A stretch of 64,000 bases of DNA from Scalesia atractyloides (lineage: Eukaryota; Streptophyta; Magnoliopsida; Asterales; Asteraceae), in the NCBI GenBank assembly GCA_947069175.1, contig CAMTDV010000022.1:34969476-35033475 (forward strand), written 5' to 3'. Below are positions 1-11,745 of this stretch, piece after piece. Below the pieces are notes generated by a model, which was given only the letters and a program-made list of their open reading frames with translations, was not told where the DNA came from and searched no databases. Each line of letters starts with the position of its first letter. The first letter of the stretch is position 1. Position numbers and translations under genes: made by a program.

Positions 1-70
1 TCCGCACGGAGAAAGTTTTACTGTTCTAATCAGTTTGTCGATAGTGTGTGTCTAAACTTTTTGTAGAAAA

Positions 71-2394
71 ATGGCAGACGAATTTTATAACGCATTTGCT
101 ACCTCAGCAGTCACGACTACTGCAGCACAAAACATGAACCTTGAGAACGGAAATGGGTACTATGATGAAACTGTCAAAGTTAATGAACCTCGAAGACTTC
201 GATAGTTGGAGCGAACGTTTCATGTATTGGGTTCAGGAAAATCATTTTACCTGTTGGTTTGCTATCGAAGAAAAGTATCAGTCTCCCGTTGGTTAAAATG
301 GTCTCGAAAAGACATTGGCTCAACTTTATGATTTTGAAAGAGAGAAGTTTATTAATGAGAAGAAAATGATGAACATTCTTCAACAATCCATCAAAGAGGA
401 CATTCTGGCGTTATTACAACATGATGATGACGCACAATCATTGTGAATGCTCTTCGACTGAAGTTCCAAGGTAGTGCACAATTACGAAAGAGCAAAAGGG
501 CGTTGTTGAGTAAAGAATTTGACATCTTTACGTTGATCAAAGGAGAGACGGTAAAGTAGCTAATTGAAAGATACTGTCATCTTGTGGTGCAAATGAAGCG
601 AATGGGTATCATAAAGACGAACAAAGAACTTGTTGATAAACTCACTGATTCCTTGCCACAAGGCAAATGGTCTACTTATTTGACCATTTGAAGAATGGAA
701 CTAAATATGGTAATTTTTCATTACCACGGTTCATCGAAAGATTGGAGGGACATGAACTAGAAATGCAGAAGATGGGGAAGAATGAAGGTGTTCAAATGCA
801 ACAAGACGTCAATCTTTAGTTCAAGAATAGTTATGCTGCTCAAATTCAATCTCCAAAGATCCAGACTGCCTTTAATGCTTACAGCACACCGAGTCCCCCG
901 TCAAATCAAAACAGTAGTTTTCAATCATTTGCAACGGTCAATCCGAACATGTCTCAAAGCCCACAATCATCACATGGATCGAGTAATCCCCAACTCAACC
1001 AGACCAACAATCAAATCCTACTTAGAGGGTACTACAGTGCAATATCACTGTCGATTTCCAGAATGTACAAAACTTTGATGAGAAAACCGCTAAGCAGCAT
1101 ATGCCACTATTAGCATCGGTTCTCGAATCTTATGACAGTCTTATAGTAGGAAGGGTTGGAAATTCTGAAATGACCAGAGAGGACTATGATCAGATTGATC
1201 CAGTAGAGATGGAGTTGATCGACATAAATGGTGTATGGAGTCTATTGTTCGACGCGCACAACGCTTTATGAAATCACGGGGAAAGAGAACTTGGGAGGTT
1301 TGGATGGAAAACTGGGATTTGACAAGTCCAAAGTTACTTGTTTTAAGTGTCGGGAGAAGGGACACTTTAAACATGAATGCCCAAACAGAGAAGCTCAGGG
1401 TAATCAGAACCCATTGCCGATGACTACTACAAGAAGGCTATCTACCACCATCCCAAACAAGAACTCGCATGGTGCAGATCGAAGATAGATAGCCAGAGAC
1501 CAAAGACAAAGCGCTAGTGGTAACTCAAGAAGATGAGGGCTTTAACTGGAACAAATACATTTCCAAGAATGAGAGTTTGGCTTTGGTTGATGAGATAATC
1601 GAAGAACCTGAAGAAGAATCGGAGGCATCTTTTGATGAGGCACCAGAAGATGATTTACTACCACATACAAGAGAAACTTTACAGTGCTTAAACACTCTGC
1701 CTAAAGATATTGAAAACTTTTGCAGCAGAAGAGATTATTCTATCACACATCATCAGAAGAGGAGAACTTTTAAACAGTGCGTTTAAACACCTCCTGCCTA
1801 ACAAAAGACGCCTGATGTTGAACAGAAAGTTGATGAAAAGATGGAGAAGTTGACTGTTGAGACTGAAAAAGCATGCATGGTAAACATTAACGAGGTAAAT
1901 GACTCCAAATGTGAGTCTGTAGTAGAAAAACCATGTTTAAAATGTGCTGAGCCATGCAATGAGTGTGTTATAAAAGACACACGATATACTGAGCTCAAAA
2001 GTTTAACAGACAATTTGTCGAGTGATTTTAAATCAACTAAAGAAGCGTACGACAAATTGTGCAGAATTGTTAAACAATATGAAAAGCAATCAGAGAAAAT
2101 GACGGGACTCTTTCTATGCTCAAAGCGACAGTAATGGACAAGTAAATGGCCATTAATATTCGCTTAAATACTATCACTGGGCTAAAGAGTGAGCTTGAGA
2201 AGGTAAGAATTGAAACTGAACGGGTTAACAAGTTGTTAATCAGTTATTCAACAAGCTCCTATGTCATTGATCACATTTTACCAAAGATTGAAAATAAAGA
2301 AGAATCAGAAAAGGTTGAAAACAAGAGTGCGAGTTACGATCGTGTTCCACCCCCTATTTGGAATAATTATGCTTGTAAAAGCCATCAGGGGTGG
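71..2394 (+). pseudogene. E1 gag, N-terminal part with first zinc knuckle and coiled-coil spacer
   Basis: The likely start is the ATG at 71 (MADEFYNAF). Capsid-type gag sequence of the UBN2 kind runs to about 1200, broken by a stop at the codon near 203 and by several frameshifts. A CCHC knuckle, CFKCREKGHFKHEC, lies at 1339-1380. An acidic stretch follows (1540-1660, EEPEEESEASFDEAPEDD). From 1841 a Lys/Glu-rich segment with a Cys cluster (CLKCAEPCNEC) and heptad-like sequence suggests a coiled coil that ends in SYVIDHILPKIE. Gag forms the cytoplasmic particle that packages element RNA. The same acidic segment recurs in E2 and the same coiled-coil ending in E5, so these are related elements. 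The reading frame stops where E2 is inserted. Confidence 0.85.
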
Positions 2395-2399
2395 AAAAG

Positions 2400-2860
2400 T
2401 GTGAGTGATCGAGCTCCCGAAATGAGCAATTGATCTGATCTCGCTCAACTAGCAGAGGCGGAATTCATTGCTAGAGAGGTAGACATGACAAACAAGATAG
2501 AACTTACTGTTTAAATGCTTCTGATGTATTAATGACGTTCAAGTTACAGACGCAAGTAAACATACTGACAGAGCTTCGCCGTATCAATGACGAAATCAGT
2601 TCCTATCTCTAACACAACACTTCCCTATTTATAGGTCGACATGACTCGTACCAAAGTGCGTGCACTATCAAACATCTATGATTCGTACGAAATAGTATTT
2701 TGTACGAGTGACTGATTTCGTACGAAAACATATCTGTTTCGTGCGAATCACAGTGTAAAACATATAAACTTTACATTTTCTCATTTAAACATTAACTTGT
2801 AAACTTTATAAGCATTACAGATATATCCTAGACGTAGGCAATAGACATTATGCACCAACA
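2400..2860 (-). repeat. E2 3' LTR (complete)
   Basis: On the minus strand it begins TGTTGGTGCATAATG directly after a polypurine tract and ends ...ATCACTCACA, about 461 bp. A TATA box (CCTATAAATAGG) lies at 2625-2636, so transcription should begin about 30 nt downstream, near 2600, giving R-U5 of about 200 bp. U3 (2640-2760) contains several copies of a TTCGTACGAA-like palindrome. The U5 half matches 6904-7108 closely and matches 7103-7273 inverted. Confidence 0.88.
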
Positions 2861-2874
2861 AACTCCCCCTTGGA
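2861..2874 (-). promoter_or_regulatory. E2 polypurine tract (plus-strand primer)
   Basis: The minus strand reads CCAAGGGGGAGTT immediately before the LTR start TGTTGG. This is the expected position and composition of the RNase H-resistant primer for plus-strand synthesis. Confidence 0.85.
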
Positions 2875-4800
2875 TGCTGCCGCAGTCTGGATAATCTTCA
2901 AAATCTCCAATTTGATTTGACTTTACCGCCCAAAGAACCTCTTCACCGGCTTTCGACGTTCCTCAGAAGCAATAGGCATTTGATCAATCAGAGGACGTCT
3001 CTTCAAAAACCAAAAGCTCCTTAGCGATGCTATTCTTGAACGTTCAGCAATCCGAGCTTCTTTATCTTCAGTTTTCTTTAACTCCTTCTTCACAATCTTT
3101 CTCCAGGTTGTTTTCCAGTCCGATCCCGAGTGAATATCATTTGCAAAGCACACATTTATGATCTTTTGAAATTGAAGTGCTTGCTCCTGATCCTTTTCTT
3201 CAAACTGATCTTGCTATAAATAAACATTTTATGTCTTTCTTCGAACAATTTTCTAGCCACATGGGGTCTAGTACTCGAATGCCTCGCCACAACCCATATA
3301 TTATTTTGTGTGTTATGACGGCATCGGTTAATTCCTCCGTTATCTTCCACGAATCTTCATCCGGGTGCACATATATGACAGCCTCACCTGTATTCGAATC
3401 GTAATGCCACCACTTGAAGATTGTATAAAAATCTTACTCCATTTTGATCATCGCCATGTTTTTCAACACCCGTGGTTTCTTCACAATCAACGTAATATCT
3501 TTCTCTTTTGTCACTGGATCTTCTTTAACAATACGACGTGGATAATGTGGTTTCCAGTGAACAAAACCATGCTTTGCTTCAAATTTGATCAATTTCCACA
3601 GCTTTTGGTCATGGAACTTCATCTTTAAATTTATCATCTTGGTTTGCACAAGTTCCTTTATATCCCAGTAAGGTGATGTCTTGATGTCACTCAGATATCG
3701 GAAGTATTGAATCCCAAATTCTCTTTTAATAGCATAAACATTCAGCTCTTCAATCCACCCCCAACTCAAAATATCCCCTAAAGAAATATCAGCATCTCTT
3801 GTGAAAAATGCTAAGGGTCTCTTAAACTTTCGCTCAGCTGGACTCTCTCTAAACCATTTCTTCTTTTGTTCGATAATCTCAGCTGTAGACATCTTTTCAG
3901 GAATTGTTCCTTCTTTAACAGCTTCCGATACTTTCTTTTCTAACATCTCAGAGCTTTCTGCTATAAATAAATCGATAAACGTTGGTAAATCCTCTGTACC
4001 CTGAATGGCATCATTAGCATCCTCATCAGAGTCACTTTCAACGCCAACGTTATCATATACATTTGCGTCTTCTATTTCTTCAAAAACATAAGCATTCGGT
4101 TCGAACACGTCTATCTCATTTAGCTCGTTCTCAAAGTCAAAATCGAACTTTTCTCCGCTAATACCAAGTATTTCAGCTATCTCTTCTTTTGAATAACTAT
4201 GTACAAACTCTCCCTCTTCAACATCATGCTCAAGGTATAAAACAAATGGCTTTTGCACGACAGGAACAGAAGATGTAACATTCTCTGTGAAAATTCCTTC
4301 ATGCTGAGCATCTATCGATTCATCAACTTTGTTTATCCCTTCCTCTTTGGTTCTCAGAATCATCAAAATACTCGAAAAGATCAACTAATTCATTAACATT
4401 TGAATCTATTACACGAATTCCCGATCCTCCAACATTATCATCATCGTTACCATCATCCGAACTACTAGAATCTTGATCATTAACATCAATATTTTTAGTA
4501 TCCTCTGCTTTTGCTTCTTTCTCTGTTTCTTTATCCATTTCTTTACTATCCTTTCCCGTCCTTTTCTTCATCAACCAATCTCTATGTCGTTGGAAAATAT
4601 CAAGAAAAGCTATATCAACATCAACAGGCTTTCCTATCAGAATAAAGTTCTTCGATTCTTCATACACTACGATATCCCAGCATTGTACTGGCCCAGATTC
4701 AGCTTCTGGCACAGCTTCTTCAGTCACAGAATCCTCAACTATCTTACCCTTACCTTTTCCTAACGCATCAAATTGTTGTTTTGCCAACTGTTCTCGCTCT
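2875..4800 (-). pseudogene. E2 accessory ORF, C-terminal portion (aORF, lineage A)
   Basis: Two overlapping reading frames (4787-4323 and 4384-3434), offset by a frameshift near 4350, encode an acidic protein. It has a Lys/Glu/Asp-rich N-terminal part, the segment LEHDVEEGEFVHSYSKEEI, then a more globular part with RPLAFFTRDADISLGDILSWGW and a basic C-terminus. The same protein is seen in E1 at 15565-17115 with high similarity. Weaker coding remnants continue to about 2900. I do not recognise a characterised domain and can assign no function. It lies in the 3' position of an LTR element, where accessory ORFs may encode regulatory or RNA-binding factors. Only the C-terminal half is kept; the conserved N-terminal domain of the E1 copy was removed by the deletion that also removed pol. 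Confidence 0.75.
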
Positions 4801-6600
4801 GCAACTCTTTAATGATGTCTTCTTTCAGCAATTCCTTTTTCTCATCCACTTTAACATCTTCAACCGGTTTCTTTTGCTCTTCATCTGTTGATTGTTGGGT
4901 AGGTGCGAAATATCCTGCAAAGGTTTTTAAAACATCGTTAGGCAAAAGATGTTTGAATGGACCATTCAACAGCTCCTCTTCCTCTGATGAAGTATGATAG
5001 TAATAATCATCCTCAGGTCCTTCATCAAAAGATGCCTCCGATTCTTCTTCTGGTTCATCAATAATTTCAGCCACCAATGCCAAACTTTCTCCTTTCAAAA
5101 TAAACTTGTTCCAATTAAACCCTTCGTCTTCTTGTGTAACAACCAAGCCTTATCTTTAGTTTCAGGTTGCTTATCTTCAATCGGCACGATTCTTGTTCTT
5201 GGTTGTGGTCGGTGGTAAATCGCTCTTTTGTAATAGTCTTCTGCGAAAGGATTCTGATTCCCTTGAACCTCTCGGTTTGGACATTCTCTTTTAAAGTGAC
5301 ATTTCTCTCGACACTTGAAACAAGTAACTTTGGATTTATCAAATCCAAGTTTCCGATCCAAACCTCCCAAATTTTCTTTACCAGTGATTTCCATAAATCT
5401 CTGTGCACGTCGAACGACTAAAGCCATGCACCATTTTATATCTATCAACTCCATTTCAACAGGATCAATTTGATCGTAGTCTTCATGTGTCATTTCAGAA
5501 TTACCAATCTTTCCAGCAACAAGACTATCATATGACTCAAGAACTGAAGCAAGTAGAGACATATGTTGTTTTCCCGTCGTTTCGTCAAAATTTTGTGCGT
5601 TCTGAAAGTCAACGGCAATGTTAATTTGTAGAATTCTTTGACTTGCATTGGATGATGGAGTGGCTTGATTGTTCTGAGGTTGATTTGATCCAAAAGAAGA
5701 TTGTTGACTAGAAGGTGTATTTGGATCAACTGTTGGATATGATTGAAAACCACTTGACTTAGTTGGAGGTGTGCTTGGTGAACTATATGCACTGAAAGCA
5801 GTTTGAATCTTTGGCGCTTGGATTTGAGCAGCATAAATGTTTTTGAAATAAAGATTAACATCTTGTTGCATTTGAACAGTCTTGTTTTTGGCCATCTTTT
5901 GCATCTCTAATTCATGACCTTCCAATCTCTCGATAAAGCGAGGCAATGAGAAATTGTTGTATTCTATTCCATTCTTCAAGATGAGTCGACCATTCACCTT
6001 GTGGCAGAGAATCAACTAGCTTATCAACACGCTGTTCATTTGTCTTCACAATTCCCATTCTCTTCATATGAACCACCAGATGACAGTATCGCTAAATCAG
6101 CTGCTTAACCGTTTCTCCTTTAATCAGTGTGAATACGTCAAATTATTTGCTTAATAATGCCCTATTGCTTTTGCGTAGTTGAGCACTGCCTTGAAATTTG
6201 AGTCGAAGAGCAATCCATAAAGATTGCGCATCATCATCATGCTGTAGTAAAGCTAAAATGTCTTCTTTGATCGATTGCTGAAGAATGTTCATCATTTTCT
6301 TTTCGTTGATAAGTCTTTCTCGTTCAATATCAGAGAATTAGGCGAGGGTCTTTTCAAGTCCATTTTCGCCAACTGGTGCGATGTATTTTGCCTCGATTGC
6401 AAACCAACAAGTAAAATGGTTAGCTTGCACCCAGTTCATAAACCTCTCGCTCCAACTATCAAAGTCTTCCAGATTCATAAGCTTTGGAGGTTTAGTCATT
6501 GTTCCCATTTCATTCTCTAAATTGATGTTTTGAGCTGCTGTAGTGGTAACAACCGATGTGGCGAACGCATTGTAAAATTCCTCAGATATTTTTCATGTAA
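4797..6600 (-). pseudogene. E2 gag
   Basis: Gag begins near 6597 on the minus strand (similar to the E1 start) and is broken by stops and frameshifts before 6015. The longest open part is 6015-5095. It carries a Gln/Ser/Pro-rich linker, the segment MTHEDYDQIDPVEMELIDIKW and a CCHC knuckle CFKCREKCHFKREC at 5322-5281. The acidic tail (5146-4760) continues to about 4800, where the sequence passes into the aORF in a different frame. Particle formation would be its role. It closely resembles E1 gag, so E2 is a derivative of the E1 family. Confidence 0.85.
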
Positions 6601-6888
6601 AAAGTTAGAACACACTTCTCAAAAACAAACAGATCAGATTAGACAGATTTTAGTGCGGTCAAGAAGTTTCATACGAAACAAGAATTAGTTCAATTTTATG
6701 TCTGAATTATGCTATGGATTGATTAGATTGAAGATTAACTTGAATTACTAAAATCCTAGTCCATTTGGTCCATGAATTCGTCCAAAATTTGTACAAAATC
6801 CAGCAAAGGTCAGAAAACTGATGAAGATGAAGATATGTCCAAGTCTGAACAGTAACTACTTGTTGTCTATCTGTAGATCAGATCTCAT

Positions 6889-6900
6889 GGCTCTGATACC
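6889..6900 (-). promoter_or_regulatory. E2 primer binding site (initiator Met tRNA type)
   Basis: The minus strand reads GGTATCAGAGCC two or three bases inside the U5 end ...ATTCACA. This matches the usual plant copia primer site complementary to the 3' end of initiator methionine tRNA. Confidence 0.9.
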
Positions 6901-6903
6901 ACT

Positions 6904-7273
6904 TGTGAATGGGGATCGAGCTCCCGAAATGAGCAATTGATCTGATCTCGCTCAACTAGCAGAGGCGGAATTCATTGCTAGAGAGATAGACATGACAAAC
7001 AAGATAGAACTTATTGTTTAAATGCTTCTGATGTATTAATGACGTTCAACTTACAGATGCAAGTAAACAAACTGACAGAGCTTCGCCGTATCAATGACAA
7101 AATCAGTTTGTTTACTTGCGTTTGTAACTTGAACGTGATTAATACATCAGAACATTTAAATAGTAAGTTCTATCTTGTTTGTCATGTCTACCTCTCTAGC
7201 AATTAATTCCGCCTCTACTAGTTGAGCGAGATCAGATCAATTGCTCATTTCGGGAGCTCGATCCCCATTCACA
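6904..7273. repeat. Inverted duplication of R-U5 replacing the E2 5' LTR
   Basis: Bases 6904-7075 and 7103-7273 are inverted copies of each other (only scattered mismatches) with a 27-base spacer. The left arm plus spacer (6904 to about 7108) aligns with the R-U5 part of the LTR at 2400-2602. Homology to the normal LTR then stops, and sequence returns as the reverse complement. The turn occurs at AATCAGTT, whose TCAGTTT can pair with AAACTGA at 7069-7075. No U3 is present at this end. The outer end TTCACA abuts the target duplication aaaag. Confidence 0.9.
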
Positions 7274-7278
7274 AAAAG

Positions 7279-8230
7279 GCACTCAGTCTAAAACTAAAAA
7301 CTGAACAATCAAACGAGTTGCCTACAAACATCGATGTGACTTACACAACTTCTCAAAATGAATGTAACTCTGAGGTGGTTAAAACAGTGGTTGAAAATGT
7401 CTTAAAAAGTGAATCTGGCAAATCTGAATCTGATGTTGAAACATCAGAAGATAGTTTAAACAATGATCCAATAAAATGCATGATTTGATAAACTATTTTC
7501 TGATGAGGACTTTCCCATCCAGAATGTGAATCTGGATCGTGTTGATAAATTGTTCAAGCTTGTGGAGGTAAGTCATGCTGATTTAGATAAACATGATGTA
7601 TCATTCTATTCTAAATCAAAATGTGTCACCAGACCCTACCATCAGAGAAATGAAGATTATCCTGAGAATAAGAGGGCTGTTTTGGGTTTCCAAAAGCGAA
7701 GAATGAACAACAAGTCCCAAAAGCTAAACTTTACTAAGAAAATTAATTTTGTTTTTGGGGTAACAACAGAAAAGGAGAAAGAAATCATCGGAACACAATC
7801 GAATGATGATTTCAAGAAAGAAAAAGAGAATAGGAAACAAGTTTTGGAATCCTCTGTTCGAAAGGACAGTAGGACGTGTTACAAATGTAAAAATGTTGGG
7901 TACATTGCAAGATATTGCTCACAAGAATCTCCAAAACCTGTTTTCATTCTAAAAGGTTTACCAAGGATTAGAAACAAACGGCATCTACGGTTGCGCCAAA
8001 GAAAATTTTGAAAAGAACCAACGAATCCTATAAAAATGTTAAACCATCTCTTTTCTAAATTTGAAATTGGTGACACATCAACTAAATATCGTCAAATGGA
8101 TTCAAAATTTTATGCTAAAAAGGCAAATCTGAAAACGCAAACATGGGTGGCAAAAGTTAAACCGTCCAAGGTAGAACCGAAACCTTTTGTTCCAAAAAAA
8201 CAGAGCCTAAAAAGAACGTAAAAAACCAAG
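7279..8230 (+). pseudogene. E1 gag spacer and second zinc knuckle
   Basis: The E1 coding sequence resumes after E2 with a segment containing ELPTNIDVTYTTSQNE, continues in broken frames, and reaches a second CCHC-like motif, CYKCKNVGYIARYC, at 7877-7918. The conserved His of the knuckle is replaced by Tyr (CAC or CAT to TAC). A basic, Pro-rich stretch follows (8090-8215). The spacing between the two knuckles in the intact element would be several hundred residues. This part of the polyprotein probably links gag to protease. Confidence 0.75.
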
Positions 8231-8289
8231 TAGGTCCAAAATTTGACATTCCGAATCCACACAAGACAAATCAGCTTGGGTTTCTTTGT

Positions 8290-8940
8290 TTAAATAGTTT
8301 CTTCCACATGTGTGCAGGGACTCCCACGTTCGATCATGTCTAAATGGATAATGGATAGTGGAGCTTCCAGGCACATGACATGGATGCTTGCGTTGTTACA
8401 CGATGTTAAAGCTATCCGTGGAGGGTACGTAGGTTTTGCCGGAACACAAGGAGGAAAGATTGTCGGTGAAGGAATTCTCACGAATGGAGTTGTATCGTTT
8501 AATAAAGTGAACTACATAACGGAACTTGAGAACAATCTACTCAGCATTTCGCAGAATTGTGACAAGAAATTCAAAACGCACTTCAATAATAAAGAGTGCT
8601 TGATCTTAAAACCGGGTTTCAAGATGCCAGAGGAATGGATTCTCATGCGAGCTCCGAGAGAAAATGATTTGTATGTTCTTGATATGAGTGTCGCTTCTAC
8701 AACATCAATGAAGGTTCAATGTTTTGTTTCTAAAGCTATTTAGAAAGAGTCTATACTATGGCATAGAAAGATGGGGCACATTCATCTGCGAAAGATGAAT
8801 TATCTTGTGCATAACGACCTAGTGGAGGGTGTTAATCAGAAAAGTTTTCATTTATCCGATGATTGTCTGAGCTGTAAAAAGGGGAAACAGCATAAGAAAT
8901 CACACCCACGGAAGCTGTTGAATTCTATCAAGCTACTACT
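8290..8940 (+). pseudogene. E1 aspartic protease and GAG-pre-integrase segment
   Basis: The open stretch 8312-8743 has the copia protease signature WIMDSGASRHMT at about residue 12, with the catalytic Asp-Ser-Gly. GILTNGVVSFNKVNYI and a segment ending near DMSVAS follow. After a stop (8741) the pre-integrase region reads LWHRKMGHIHLRKMNYL with CLSCKKGKQHKKSHP, the HHCC zinc-binding module at the integrase N-terminus. The protease would cleave the gag-pol polyprotein inside the particle. The DSG triad is intact, but the surrounding frames are broken. Confidence 0.88.
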
Positions 8941-10000
8941 AGAGAGGCTTCATATGGATCTTTTCGGGCTAGTAAATGTCAAAAGCTTTTCTGGTGATCT
9001 ATATTGCCTTGTCGTTACAGATGATTATTCAAGATTCTCATGGGTTTTCTTTCTGGAGAGCAAAGATGAAACATTTGAGACTTTAATGATTCTCTTCAGA
9101 AAACTCGAAAACCTGTATCACTTGCCAATCAAGAGAATCCGCAGTGACAACGGTACAGAGTTCAAGAATAAACGGATGCTCGAATTCTGCAATCAAAGGG
9201 GATTCTTCATGAATTCAGCACTCCTTATACTCCACAACAAAACGGAGAGGCTGAACGTAAGAATCACACACTGATTGAGATTGCCAGAACCATGCTAGCC
9301 AATTCGAAATTGCCAATCAGTTTCTAGAGTGAAGCAGTCGATCAGCGTGTTACACCTTGAATCATGCGTTAACAGTTAAGCCTCACAACAGGGTGTGTTT
9401 CGAGTTACTAAATCAGCGAAAGCCCAACCTCGTATATCTGGAACCTTTTGGGTCACCGTGTACTGTATTGGACCCGACTGGTAAATTTGGTGCCAAATCC
9501 TTGGAAGGATTCTTCGTGGGTTATGCTACTCCTCAAAAACGTGTCTTCTTGCCGAGTCTGAACCAGGTTATTCTTGCGCAGCATGTTGATTGTCAAAGAT
9601 ATACTACGCCAACGCAGAAACCTGGGGATCCGTGGTTGTTTAACTACGATGGATTGTGGAATTCTTTCGACCTACCAGATATGCCATCAGAAGAAGAACT
9701 TGTTATGCTTTTTCAACAGTATCAAATTTCTAATCAAGAACAAGTTACTAGACCGTTGGTGATTTCCCCGTCTCTTCCAACACGTCTGATGTAGGTCCGA
9801 GCTCTACTCATCAAGAATTTGTACCTGTACCAATTTTCCACGCTGTCGAATCATCTGCCCAGCAACAGCCAAATGCCGACTCTGATCGGGAACCGAATTT
9901 CGATGATGGAGGATCCAGTTCTGATGAAGGATCTGAGCAGATTGAAAGCTTCCTGAATAATCAAGCTGATCAATAAAACGTCAGGAATGAAGCTTCATCA
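8941..10000 (+). pseudogene. E1 integrase core and C-terminal region
   Basis: The core contains MDLFG (first catalytic Asp, about 8955) and IRSDNGTEF (second Asp, about 9150). A frameshift near 9205 moves the third motif, TPQQNGEAERKN with the catalytic Glu, into another frame (9215-9262). The C-terminal GKFGAKSLEGFFVGYA motif lies in 9357-9794. A Ser/Asp-rich linker follows to about 9975. Integrase joins the LTR ends to chromosomal DNA and makes the 5-bp duplication. All three catalytic residues can still be located. Confidence 0.88.
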
Positions 10001-11745
10001 TCTGTACTGGTTATGGATGAAGTCATCACAAATTTGCAAACACAAGTAGATGTTCCAAGTGAAGTGATGCCAAGGAAGCATTCATATTATCCTTCAGAGA
10101 ATATTATTGGCAGCTTACAAACAGGAGTGCAAACTCGCAATCAGATCAACAAGGATCTAACCTGTTTTTATACTCGTATTGCTCCATTACAAACCAAACT
10201 TTCTAATAGTTATTTTGTTTCTCAGGTAGAACCGGGGAACTGGAAAGACGCATTGAAAGAAGAAAGTTGGGTGGACGCAATGCAAGAGGAATTGCTTCAA
10301 TTCCAGAAACTGGGAGTCTGGAAGCTTGTTGACTTACCAGATCATCACAAAAAGATAAACACTAGATGGGTCTTCAAGTGCAAGCGTGATGATAGAGGAA
10401 TCGTGGTCCGAAACAAAGCTCGACTTGTGGTACAAGGTTTTCATCAGCAAGAGGGGATAGATTACACAGAAGTCTGTGCCCCGGTCGCCCGTCTTGAAGC
10501 AATCTGCATATTCTTGGCCTTTGCTTCTTGGAAAGGTTTCAAGGTGTACCAGTTAGATGTCAAATCTGCATTCCTATACGAAAAAGTCAATGAGGAGGTG
10601 TATGTCGGCCAACCACCAGGGTTTGTCGATCCCATACAAGACAAAGTCTACCTTCTGAACAAAGCCTTATATGGTCTACATCAAGCCCGAGAGCTTGGTA
10701 TGAAACGCTGTCACGACACCTTCTAGACAATGGCTTTATCAGAGGAACTGTAGATTCTACCCTCTTTACAAAGGAAGTGGATAGGCATTTTATTATTGTA
10801 CAGATATATGTGGATGATATCATCTTCGGATCGACAAATGACAAGTTGTGTAAAGACTTCGAAGAAGTCATGAAGCGCAAATTTGAAATGAGCTTGATGG
10901 GGGAGATGAAGTTCTTTCTAGGACTTCAGGTCTATCAATTGCCTGATGGTATCTTCGATCAATCAGACAAAGTAAGTTGTTGACATATTGGAGAAATTCG
11001 ACATGGCGGGAGCTAAACCAGCATTAACCCCATTAGCTCCTAATCACGCCATTTGTCCAAATCTTAATGGATTCAAAGTTAACGAGACATTATATCGCTC
11101 CATGATCGGATCCTTGATGTATCTCACTGCTTCTCGACCAGATATCATGTATCCAACGTGCCTGTGCGCCCGTTATCAGTCCAATCCAAGAGATTCGCAC
11201 TTGCTCGTTGTCAAACGTATCATGAGATATTTGAAGGGATTTCCAAGCACCGGCTTGTGGTATGCTAGACACAACGACATCAATCTGAGGTTACTCGGAT
11301 TCTAATTTCGGTTGCTGCAAACTTTACGCCAAATCTATGACGGATGGTTGCAGTTCTTCGGAACTCGTTTTGTAACGTGGTAATGCAAGAAACAGACCAC
11401 GGTCGCCTTCTCTACCTGTGTATCTGATAATATTTCAGCATCCAGCTGTTGTTCCCAGATACTCTGGATTCAACAGCAAATGAGAGACTTCATACTGTAA
11501 TTTCTTGATACACCTAGATATGTAGATAACCAGGCTGCGATCGATATCACTAAAAACTTATGTCAACACTCTCGAACTAAACATATTGAGATTCAACACC
11601 ACTTTATCCGTGATTGCTAAGAGAAAAAGTTCGTTAGAATTGAAAAAATCCACATTGATGACCAAAAAGCAGATTTTTATACCGTAGCCTTTGATCATAC
11701 GAGATTTAAAAATCTTTTAAAATTAAATGGTTTATGAAATCTGAC
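10001..11745 (+). pseudogene. E1 reverse transcriptase and RNase H
   Basis: RT starts with WKDALKEESWVDAMQEEL in the open stretch 10013-10726. RWVFKCKRDD, KARLVVQGF, YQLDVKSAFLY and KALYGLHQA follow. After a frameshift the catalytic box YVDDIIFGS lies at 10805-10830. The thumb region SRPDIMYPTCLCARYQ is at 11130-11180. RNase H (about 11300-11740) is strongly decayed but still recognisable by its spacing and by a final FDHTRFKNLLKLNGL-like segment. This domain makes cDNA from element RNA. Confidence 0.9.

Larger units (their letters stand above)
2400..7273 (-). mobile_element. E2: pol-less copia derivative (gag + aORF) with an aberrant inverted U5 end
   Basis: Read on the minus strand the element has an inverted-duplicated R-U5 end (7273-6904), a primer binding site (6900-6889), gag, a direct fusion to the C-terminal half of the aORF, a polypurine tract (2874-2861) and a full 3' LTR (2860-2400). 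Five-base target duplications aaaag flank it exactly. Protease, integrase, RT and RNase H are absent, so it must have used enzymes from an autonomous relative such as E1, whose gag and aORF it shares. Both outer termini are U5 ends (TGTGA at left, TCACA at right), instead of the usual one U3 and one U5 end. Confidence 0.88.

Noticed and set aside
6904..7273. Reading the inverted U5 as a separate solo LTR inserted next to E2
   Set aside because: Only one pair of target duplications exists and it lies outside the whole structure. The plus-oriented part lacks U3, and the switch point coincides with the predicted RNA 5' end, which a chance insertion would not explain.
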